Part shown: piece by piece, positions 57,837-64,000 of the stretch | Layout: each line of letters begins with the position of its first letter | How positions within the stretch are numbered: position 1 is the first letter of the stretch | Origin: Rhodococcus sp. KRD162 | GTDB lineage: Bacteria > Actinomycetota > Actinomycetes > Mycobacteriales > Mycobacteriaceae | Direction of reading: 5' to 3' | Assembly: GCF_017168335.1 (NCBI RefSeq) | Contig: NZ_JABFAU010000006.1 | Location: 45,238-109,237, forward strand | Length of the DNA stretch: 64,000 nucleotides | Translations under genes and position numbers: made by a program | The notes under the pieces: model-generated | What the model was told of the DNA's origin: nothing | Databases searched by the model: none | What the model saw: the letters and a program-made list of their open reading frames with translations, nothing else

Positions 57837-59546
57837 ATGTCGCGATCACCACGTAACCGGAAATCCCCCGCCGCTCCGAGAAAGCGATCGTCCTCCGCGC
57901 TTCAGGCAGGGCACCTTCGGGTGATCGCGACCGGCGGTCTCGGCGAGATCGGCCGCAACATGACCGTGTTCGAATTCGACGGAAAACTGCTCATTGTCGA
58001 CTGTGGCGTGCTGTTCCCCGAGGAACACCAGCCCGGCGTCGACGTCATCCTCCCCGACTGGAGCTGCATCCGGGATCGTCTCGACGACGTGGTCGCGATC
58101 GTCCTCACCCACGGGCACGAGGACCACATCGGCGGCGTCCCCTATCTGCTGCGTGAGCGCGGCGACATCCCGGTCATCTCGTCGAGACTGACGCTGCACT
58201 TCCTGGCTGCCAAGTTCGAGGAGTTCAAGGTCTCGACCACACTGATCGAGGTCGAGGCGGGGCAAACCCGTCAGGAAGGCCCGTTCGAGCTCGAGTTCCT
58301 CGCCGTCAACCACTCGATCCCCGACGGTCTCGCCATCGCCATTCGCACGGACGCCGGTCTCGTCCTGCACACCGGCGACTTCAAGATGGACCAGTTTCCG
58401 CTGGACGGTCGAATCACCGACCTTCGCGGATTCGCACGCCTCGGCGAGGAAGGCCTCGATCTCCTCCTCGTCGACTCGACCAACGCCGAAGTTCCCGGGT
58501 TCATGGTCTCCGAACGAGATCTGGTTCCGGCCATCGAGAAGGTGTTCCGCGAAACATCGGGACGAGTGATCGTGTCGAGCTTCGCCAGTCACGTGCACCG
58601 CATCCAGCAGGTGCTCGACGCCGCACATGCGCAGGGTCGCAAAGTCGCATTCGTGGGACGATCGATGGTGCGCAACATGAAGATTGCGACCGACCTGAGC
58701 TATCTCGATGTTCCCGACGGACTCGTGGTGGACCTACCGAAGCTCAATCGGCTTCCGGCACACAAGATAACGCTGATCTGCACCGGCTCGCAGGGCGAGC
58801 CCTTGGCCGCGTTGTCGCGAATGGCCTCGGGAGAGCATCAGATCAAGGTCGGCGACGGCGACACCGTGCTGATGGCGAGCAGCCTCATTCCCGGAAACGA
58901 GAATGCGATCTACCGCGTCATCAACGGGCTCGTCGACAAGGGTGCGCGCGTGGTGCACAAGGGAAATGCCAAGGTGCACGTCTCCGGTCACGCGAGCGCA
59001 GGCGAGCTCGTCTACTGCTACAACATTCTCGAACCCGCCAATGTGCTTCCCGTACACGGCGAATCCCGACACCTGCGCGCCAATGCCGATCTCGCGATCA
59101 AGACCGGTGTCCCGCGTGATCGCGTCCTGATCGCCGAGAACGGCAGCGTCATCGACCTGTTCGACGGCGTCGCGAGCATCACCGGCAGTGTGCCCATCGA
59201 ACTGATCTACGTCGACGGCAGTGCCGTCGGTGGTGTCACCGAGGATTCGCTGGCCGACCGTCGACTGCTGGCCAACGAGGGCGTTCTCACCGTCATCGCG
59301 ATCGTCGATCCCGATACCGGCCTGCTGGTCGACGACGTCGACTTCATCGGACGCGGATTCGCGCACGAGCCCAACGCTTTCGACTCACTGGCCAAGGCGA
59401 TCGGCAAGACACTCACCCGCGAGAGCGACAGCACGGTCGCATCGCGCGAGCAGATCGAAAAGCGCATCGTCCAGGAATCGGCTCGATGGGCCAAGCAGTC
59501 CCTGGGTCGTCAGCCCCTCATCGTCCCGGTGGTGGTCGACGGATAA
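57837..59546 (+). CDS. rnj: Ribonuclease J
   Basis: A 569-residue protein from ATG 57837. Metallo-beta-lactamase part with LRVIATGGLGEIGRNMTVFEF (in part), LTHGHEDHIGGVPYLL (H-x-H-x-D-H), AVNHSIPDGLAIAI, HTGDFKMDQ; beta-CASP part with DSTNAE, VSSFASHVHRIQQV and CTGSQGEPLAALSRMASGEH (in part); then HASAGELV and the C-terminal domain. It has endo- and 5'-3' exonuclease activity on RNA and matures rRNA and mRNA. The first ~22 residues are basic and Ser-rich, as in mycobacterial RNase J. Own promoter after a terminator. Confidence 0.95.
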   Translation: MSRSPRNRKSPAAPRKRSSSALQAGHLRVIATGGLGEIGRNMTVFEFDGKLLIVDCGVLFPEEHQPGVDVILPDWSCIRDRLDDVVAIVLTHGHEDHIGGVPYLLRERGDIPVISSRLTLHFLAAKFEEFKVSTTLIEVEAGQTRQEGPFELEFLAVNHSIPDGLAIAIRTDAGLVLHTGDFKMDQFPLDGRITDLRGFARLGEEGLDLLLVDSTNAEVPGFMVSERDLVPAIEKVFRETSGRVIVSSFASHVHRIQQVLDAAHAQGRKVAFVGRSMVRNMKIATDLSYLDVPDGLVVDLPKLNRLPAHKITLICTGSQGEPLAALSRMASGEHQIKVGDGDTVLMASSLIPGNENAIYRVINGLVDKGARVVHKGNAKVHVSGHASAGELVYCYNILEPANVLPVHGESRHLRANADLAIKTGVPRDRVLIAENGSVIDLFDGVASITGSVPIELIYVDGSAVGGVTEDSLADRRLLANEGVLTVIAIVDPDTGLLVDDVDFIGRGFAHEPNAFDSLAKAIGKTLTRESDSTVASREQIEKRIVQESARWAKQSLGRQPLIVPVVVDG

Positions 59547-59552
59547 AGCATG

Positions 59553-59584
59553 TCTTGTCGGTGGCGAGGGACGTCACCACAAGA
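59553..59584 (+). terminator. Hairpin after RNase J gene
   Basis: TCTTGT-c-GGTG (59553-59563) pairs with CACC-ACAAGA (59575-59584): a 10-bp stem with one bulged C and an 11-nt loop, starting 7 bp after the stop. The 176-bp gap to the lipase start holds nothing else clear. Confidence 0.55.
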
Positions 59585-59721
59585 AAGCCGCACCGGCGCT
59601 GAAGCAATTCATCATGCTCGCACCGAGCAGATAGTGCGTTCGGCCCCTGTAGATGGTTCCGGGCCCCTAGAGTCGTGTGGAAAGCACCGGTAACGATCCG
59701 GAACTTGACCGGGGGGTCTCG

Positions 59722-60978
59722 ATGGGGAAGTACGCGAAGTTCGGCCGTCGGTGTGCGGCGGTGGTCGCTGCGGTTTCACTGGTGGTAGTGGGCGGGCAAT
59801 GGTCGGCGGCTGCCGATCCACTCGGCGATTTCCAGAATCCGCCGCGAACCGCCGAATCGATCGCCGCGACACCGCTCGACGATCCGTGGGTCGTTCCGCC
59901 GCCCGGATACGAAAAGGCAGCCCCCGGAACAGTTCTGCGGACCCGCAGCGTCACCGTCGGACCACTTGTCACCCCGGTCACCACCACCCAACTGCTGGTC
60001 GCCTCGACCGACGCGAAGGACCGCCCCGCTGCCATCATCACCAGCGTCATCGTCCCGACCGCGCCCTGGACCTCGCCCGGCCGGCGCCCTGTTGTCGCCT
60101 ACAACATGGCCATAGATTCGCTCGGTGCCACGTGTGAGCCATCGTGGACCATGCAACGCGGCATCGCTCCGGAATTGGCACCCGTGCAGCTGCTTCTGGC
60201 GCGGGGCTACGCCGTCGTCGTCACCGACCATCAGGGGCCACGCCATGCGTACGCCGTCGGACCGATGGCGGCGCACGCCGTCCTCGACGGTCTGCGCGGC
60301 GCGGTCACAACCGCTGCGATCGGCCTCGATCCGACTGCGCCCCTGGGCATTACAGGCTACTCGGGCGGGGCGATCGCATCGGGCTGGGCCGTGCAGGAGG
60401 CTCCGGCATACGCCCCCGAACTGAACATCGTCGGCGCAGCGTTCGGCGGAACGCCCACCGACTTCGCACTGCTGCGTCAGTCCATGAACGGCAACGCAGC
60501 GTCGGCAGTGTTCCTTGCGGCAGCGATGGGTGTTGCTCGCGAGTACCCGGAGATGCTTTCGCTCTACAACGACGACGGGTGGCGGCTCGCACAAGCGTCG
60601 AAGGACCTGTGCATCGTCGGGATTGCCCCGCTCGGAATCGTTGCTCCGATCCGCATCGAGTCACTGTCCATCACTCCCGATGCATTCAATTCGCCGCTGG
60701 CGCTCGCGGTTGCTGATCAGAACCGATTGGGAGACGGCGGAACCCCGACGGCACCGGTGTTCATGTATCACGGACAGCAGGAGTTCTGGATTCCGAAGGA
60801 AGGTCCCGAGGCCGTGTTCGACAAGTGGTGTTCACGCGGAGCCGACGTCCGCCTCGAGGAATACCTGGGTGAGCACAGCATCGTTGCCGGCAGCGGAGCT
60901 CCCGGTGCGTTCGCGTGGTTGGACGACCGCCTCGCAGGAATTCCGGTTCAACCCGGATGCAGTAGCTTCGGCCGCTAG
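59722..60978 (+). CDS. Secreted lipase (LIP family)
   Basis: A 418-residue protein from ATG 59722 (GGGGGG 6-11 nt upstream). A Sec signal peptide (RRCAAVVAAVSLVVVGGQWSAAA, in part) is probably cleaved before DPLGDF. The secretory-lipase fold shows PVVAYNMAIDSLGATCEPSW (in part), the nucleophile elbow GITGYSGGAIASGW (G-x-S-x-G), FMYHGQQEFWIP with the acid, and the His in GEHSIVAG. Two or three Cys can form disulfides. It cleaves triacylglycerols or esters outside the cell. Single gene, convergent with merR. Confidence 0.9.
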   Translation: MGKYAKFGRRCAAVVAAVSLVVVGGQWSAAADPLGDFQNPPRTAESIAATPLDDPWVVPPPGYEKAAPGTVLRTRSVTVGPLVTPVTTTQLLVASTDAKDRPAAIITSVIVPTAPWTSPGRRPVVAYNMAIDSLGATCEPSWTMQRGIAPELAPVQLLLARGYAVVVTDHQGPRHAYAVGPMAAHAVLDGLRGAVTTAAIGLDPTAPLGITGYSGGAIASGWAVQEAPAYAPELNIVGAAFGGTPTDFALLRQSMNGNAASAVFLAAAMGVAREYPEMLSLYNDDGWRLAQASKDLCIVGIAPLGIVAPIRIESLSITPDAFNSPLALAVADQNRLGDGGTPTAPVFMYHGQQEFWIPKEGPEAVFDKWCSRGADVRLEEYLGEHSIVAGSGAPGAFAWLDDRLAGIPVQPGCSSFGR

Positions 60979-60986
60979 AGCCGAAC

Positions 60987-61394
60987 CTACTCGCTCCGGG
61001 TTGCGGCTCCGCGAGCCGACAACACCTCGGTCAGCTCCTCGGCGTAGGCGAGCTGGCGGCGCAACGTCCGGCAGCTCTCCTCGGCCTTGGTGTGGCATTC
61101 GCGAACGAAGGCCGCGGCCGATGACAGGTCGTCTTCGGTCGCGTCCGCATCGACCAACGTATCGAGGGATTCGAGCAGCTGCTTCATCTCGGCCAGCGTG
61201 AAGTCCAGCGGCTTCATCCGCCGAATGACGAGCAGACGCTCGACGTCGGCCTCGGTGTAGAGCCGAAATCCGCCTGCCGACCGGGCAGAGGGGGTGACCA
61301 GCCCGACGTCGTCGTAGTGGCGGACCGTGCGGATCGAGAGCTCGGTTCGTTGAGCCACCTGCCCGATCTGCATGTGACTGCCGTCCTCGCTCAT
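60987..61394 (-). CDS. MerR family transcriptional regulator
   Basis: A 135-residue protein. Winged HTH at ~8-75: MQIGQVAQRTELSIRTVRHYDDVGLVTPSARSAGGFRLYTEADVERLLVIRRMKPLDFTLAEMKQLLE (in parts), then a dimerisation coiled coil (~85-125). One Cys pair-like residue set (ECH...ESC) lies in the coil but no clear metal-binding loop, so the inducer is unknown. ATG 61394 has AGAGG upstream. It lies 37 bp after the SulP gene on the same strand, hence probably in its operon. Confidence 0.9.
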   Translation of the reverse strand: MSEDGSHMQIGQVAQRTELSIRTVRHYDDVGLVTPSARSAGGFRLYTEADVERLLVIRRMKPLDFTLAEMKQLLESLDTLVDADATEDDLSSAAAFVRECHTKAEESCRTLRRQLAYAEELTEVLSARGAATRSE

Positions 61395-61431
61395 CTGCTG
61401 CCTCTCTTCACCCGACCGGCCACCCTCATCA

Positions 61432-62940
61432 TCAGTGCTCGCCGCCCAGATTTCCGCTGAGGCGATCGTGCCGCTCGATCGACGGGGCGTTCAGACCGAC
61501 GATGTCGACCGTTTTTCCTTTCGCCGCGTACTTGGTGGTGATGGCGTCCAGGGTCGCCACAGTCGACGCGTCCCAGATGTGTGACTCGGACATGTCGATC
61601 ACGACGTTCTTCGGGTCTCCGACGTAGTCGAACTGATAGATCAGATCGTTGCTCGACGCGAAGAACAACTCGCCCTTGACTGCGTAGACGCGGGTGTCCT
61701 CGTCGGGATGTGCCACGTCGATGACCTCGGTCAGATGGGCCACCCGTCGGGCGAACAGCACCATCGCGGTGATCACACCGACGACCACACCGTATGCAAG
61801 GTTGTGGGTGACGACGGTGACCGCGACGGTGGCCACCATCACGAGAGTCTCGCTCTTGGGCATCCGGCGCAGCGTCTTCGGGTTGATGCTGTGCCAATCG
61901 AAGGTTCCGACGGAGACCATGATCATCACCGCGACCAGCGCAGCCATCGGAATCAACGCGACGATGTCGCCGAGACCGACCACGAGTATCAGCAGGAAGG
62001 TGCCTGCGAGAAACGTCGAGATCCGGGTGCGGGCACCGGAGACCTTGACGTTGATCATGGTCTGCCCGATCATCGCGCAACCGCCCATGCCGCCGGTGAA
62101 CCCGGTGACCAGGTTCGCCACGCCCTGGCCCCAACCCTCGCGGGTCTTGTTCGAGTGCGAGTCGGTGATGTCGTCGACGAGCTTGGCCGTCATCAGTGAC
62201 TCGAGCAGCCCGACGAGGGCAATGGCCAACGCGAACGGAGCGACGATCGAGAGTGTGTCGAGAGTGAACGGCACATTCGGGATCAGGAACGACGGCAACG
62301 AGGACGGCAGTTCGCCTTCGTCACCGACATCGGGCACAGCCAGCGCGAACACGAGTGTGGCGGCGGTGAGAATCACGATCGCGATCAGCGGTGCCGGCAC
62401 GATGGTGGTGAGCTTGGGCAAGAAGAACATGATGACCAAGCCGACGGCGACCAGCGGGTAGACCAACCACGGCACCCCGATCAGGTACGGCAACTGCGAG
62501 GTGAAGATCAGGATCGCCAGCGCGTTGACGAATCCGACCATGACGCTGCGCGGAATGAATCGCATCAGTTTGGCGACGCCGAGCACGCTGAGCACCACCT
62601 GCAGAACCCCGCCGAGGATCACCGCAGCGATCAGATAGTCGAGACCGTAGTCGCGTGCCAACGGAGCGACGACCAGCGCTATCGCTCCGGTAGCGGCGGA
62701 GATCATCGCGGGTCGACCGCCGACGATGGAGATGGTGACCGCCATCGTGAACGACGCGAACAGACCGACCCGCGGATCGACTCCGGCGATGATCGAGAAC
62801 GAAATGGCTTCCGGAATCAACGCCAGCGCCACCACCAAGCCGGCGAGGACCTCCGTTTTGAGTCGCTTCGGCGAGCGCAACGCACCCAGCACCGAGACGT
62901 CTTCGACGGCGGTGACAGGCACCTGGGCAGCTCGAGACAC
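61432..62940 (-). CDS. SulP family anion transporter with STAS domain
   Basis: A 502-residue protein. About 12-14 helices (~20-385): LAGLVVALALIPEAISFSIIAGVDPRVGL (in part) is the SulP signature, with GGRPAMISAATGAIALV and GFTGGMGGCAMIGQTMINVKVSGARTRIS (in part). A C-terminal STAS domain lies at ~400-490 (VYAVKGELFFASSNDLI; NVVIDMSESHIWDASTVATLD in part). The family imports sulfate, bicarbonate or dicarboxylates. GTG start with GGAG 7 nt upstream. Followed by merR, perhaps its regulator. Confidence 0.93.
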   Translation of the reverse strand: MSRAAQVPVTAVEDVSVLGALRSPKRLKTEVLAGLVVALALIPEAISFSIIAGVDPRVGLFASFTMAVTISIVGGRPAMISAATGAIALVVAPLARDYGLDYLIAAVILGGVLQVVLSVLGVAKLMRFIPRSVMVGFVNALAILIFTSQLPYLIGVPWLVYPLVAVGLVIMFFLPKLTTIVPAPLIAIVILTAATLVFALAVPDVGDEGELPSSLPSFLIPNVPFTLDTLSIVAPFALAIALVGLLESLMTAKLVDDITDSHSNKTREGWGQGVANLVTGFTGGMGGCAMIGQTMINVKVSGARTRISTFLAGTFLLILVVGLGDIVALIPMAALVAVMIMVSVGTFDWHSINPKTLRRMPKSETLVMVATVAVTVVTHNLAYGVVVGVITAMVLFARRVAHLTEVIDVAHPDEDTRVYAVKGELFFASSNDLIYQFDYVGDPKNVVIDMSESHIWDASTVATLDAITTKYAAKGKTVDIVGLNAPSIERHDRLSGNLGGEH

Positions 62941-63023
62941 AACAACTCCGATCGGTTTCTTGGATGCGAGCAGATCGAGCCGGACAGGGTGACACGGGCG
63001 TCTGCTCCGCCGGGAACTCTACT

Positions 63024-63038
63024 CTTACCGGAGGGAAG
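63024..63038. promoter_or_regulatory. Weak dyad in SulP promoter region
   Basis: CTTACCGGAGGGAAG has 5 of 7 symmetric pairs (CTT/AAG and CC/GG) and lies ~85 bp before the SulP start. It could be the MerR-type site, but the symmetry is modest. The rest of the gap to the 2-hydroxyacid dehydrogenase gene is featureless. Confidence 0.2.
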
Positions 63039-63066
63039 GTTGCGAATCCTCGCAGTGAGGACGAGG

Positions 63067-64000
63067 TCAGGGCGTGACCGGCGTGACCACAGTGCCGTCG
63101 GCCAGGAAGCGATCGAGATTCTCGAGCGTCAACGCCTCCATCGCGTCGCGCGTCTGCACCGTTGCGCTGCCCACATGCGGCAGCAGTACGACGTTGTCCA
63201 TCGCCCGCAGGGCCTCGGGGACGTGCGGCTCGTGCGCGAAGACGTCCAGACCGGCTCCGGCGAGCTTCCCGGCGGCGAGCAACTCGATGAGCGCCTCCTC
63301 GTCGACGACGCTTCCGCGTGCCACGTTGATCAGGTATCCCTGCGGCCCCAATGCTTCGAGCACCGTCCGATCAACCAGATGCGCCGTTCCCGAACCGCCC
63401 GATGCCGCGATGACGAGAACGTCGACACCGTCTGCGAGTTCGGCCGGGCCTGCCGCATAGGAGTACGGCGAACCGGGGATCTCGTTGCGATTGTGATACG
63501 AGATAGTGCATCGAAAACCTTTGAGCCGTTCGGCAATTGCCGAACCTATCCGGCCCAGTCCGATGATCCCGACGCGCTTGCCGGTGACCTGGCGCGTCAG
63601 CGGAGGGTGGCCCTCGACAGGCCACCGCCCGGCGCGCACGAATCGCTCGGCGGACGACATACCTCGCATGGTGTCGATCACCAGACCGACGGCGAGGTCC
63701 GCCACGCAATCGGTCAACACATCGGGCGTGTTGCTGACGGCGATGCCTCGTTCGGCTGCCGCGTCGACGTCGGTGGTGTCGTATCCGACGCCGAAGTTCA
63801 CCACGGCACCGAGCCGCGGCAGGCGTGCCATCAGCGACGCGTCGACGCCGGTGCGGCCGGAGGTGACGACCGCGATGACCGACTCACCGTGCGCATCGAG
63901 GAACTGATCACGATCGTCGCCCTCGGGTAGTTCCAGTGCGTCGTACTCGGCAACCAACGTCTCCGTCAGCGACGGCTTCAGTGGCCCGACGCGCAGTACC
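63067..64000 (-). CDS. D-isomer-specific 2-hydroxyacid dehydrogenase (5' end outside window)
   Basis: Only the last ~311 codons are inside the window: the frame continues past the edge (V-L-R-V-G-P-L-K-P-S before VAEYDALELPEG), and no start codon is seen there. NAD(P) motif VGIIGLGRIGSAIAERLKGF, preceded by TDCVADLAVGLVIDTMRGM (in part). Catalytic residues are Arg in INVARGSVVDEEALIE, Glu in DVFAHEPHVPE and His in LLPHVGSATVQT. Relatives reduce glyoxylate, hydroxypyruvate or hydroxyphenylpyruvate. Its last base lies 126 bp before the SulP start on the same strand. Confidence 0.92.
   Translation of the reverse strand, partial: VLRVGPLKPSLTETLVAEYDALELPEGDDRDQFLDAHGESVIAVVTSGRTGVDASLMARLPRLGAVVNFGVGYDTTDVDAAAERGIAVSNTPDVLTDCVADLAVGLVIDTMRGMSSAERFVRAGRWPVEGHPPLTRQVTGKRVGIIGLGRIGSAIAERLKGFRCTISYHNRNEIPGSPYSYAAGPAELADGVDVLVIAASGGSGTAHLVDRTVLEALGPQGYLINVARGSVVDEEALIELLAAGKLAGAGLDVFAHEPHVPEALRAMDNVVLLPHVGSATVQTRDAMEALTLENLDRFLADGTVVTPVTP

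Overview
The window is about 64 kb of high-GC chromosome from a mycolic-acid actinomycete, most likely Rhodococcus or a close Nocardiaceae relative. The evidence is indirect: an MMPL transporter, a mycothiol-type arsenate reductase, a lipoprotein PBP of the Rv2864c type, RNase J, GTG/TTG starts, many 4-bp ATGA/GTGA gene overlaps, and TANNNT boxes placed 6-8 nt before start codons, as in leaderless mycobacterial and rhodococcal genes. I see no tRNA, rRNA, CRISPR array, prophage or insertion sequence, and no gene-free stretch over 300 bp; the longest is about 220 bp before position 48587.

Layout. 1-8.6 kb: 3' part of an MMPL transporter, DUF2339 and DUF1707 proteins, a glycosyltransferase, an SRPBCC protein, a NarL-type two-component pair and an AI-2E permease. 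8.6-17.2 kb: membrane class III cyclase, LPG-synthase-like protein, YceI, DUF3054, NhaA, APC permease and an arsR-acr3-arsC operon. 17.2-24.2 kb: a divergent MBL hydrolase / FAH hydrolase-TetR locus with two matching operators, TauE/SafE, and two paralogous PBPs, one active lipoprotein and one whose catalytic motifs are lost. 24.3-33.9 kb: DHA2 efflux pump, large AfsR-like regulator, FAD oxidase, a small possible DNA-binding protein under a palindrome, an ABC-F protein with an attenuator-like leader, and an alpha/beta hydrolase. 33.9-36.3 kb: two 54-bp palindromic repeats (a third copy lies at 17.3 kb), an acyl-CoA synthetase and DUF3995.

36.3-44.2 kb is a polyol regulon. A SorC regulator, lipoprotein binding protein, two permeases and an ATPase run leftward; a sorbitol-type dehydrogenase and a mannitol dehydrogenase run rightward from two 14-bp operators 19 bp apart. 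44.2-46.2 kb holds a Ktr/Trk potassium system. 46.3-51.8 kb holds an OmpR-type two-component system diverging from a tightly overlapping redox operon: small membrane protein, ApbE, ferric-reductase-like haem protein, NuoF-like protein and ferredoxin. This operon looks like an electron path from NAD(P)H to the membrane. 51.8-57.7 kb holds a Baeyer-Villiger-type monooxygenase-SDR-TetR operon behind a perfect 32-bp palindrome, an amidohydrolase, and a GntR-MatC-type transporter pair. 57.8-64 kb holds RNase J, a secreted lipase, MerR, a SulP transporter and a 2-hydroxyacid dehydrogenase cut by the window end.

The signals I would look at first are: the symmetric leaderless promoter between 8630 and 8647; the 54-bp repeat family; the motif-less PBP beside its active paralogue; the hairpin and mini-ORF before the ABC-F gene; the 8-codon leaderless mini-ORF overlapping the APC permease start; and the NuoF-like protein lacking one cluster cysteine. 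All functional statements are inferred from sequence motifs and family knowledge; no database search was run.
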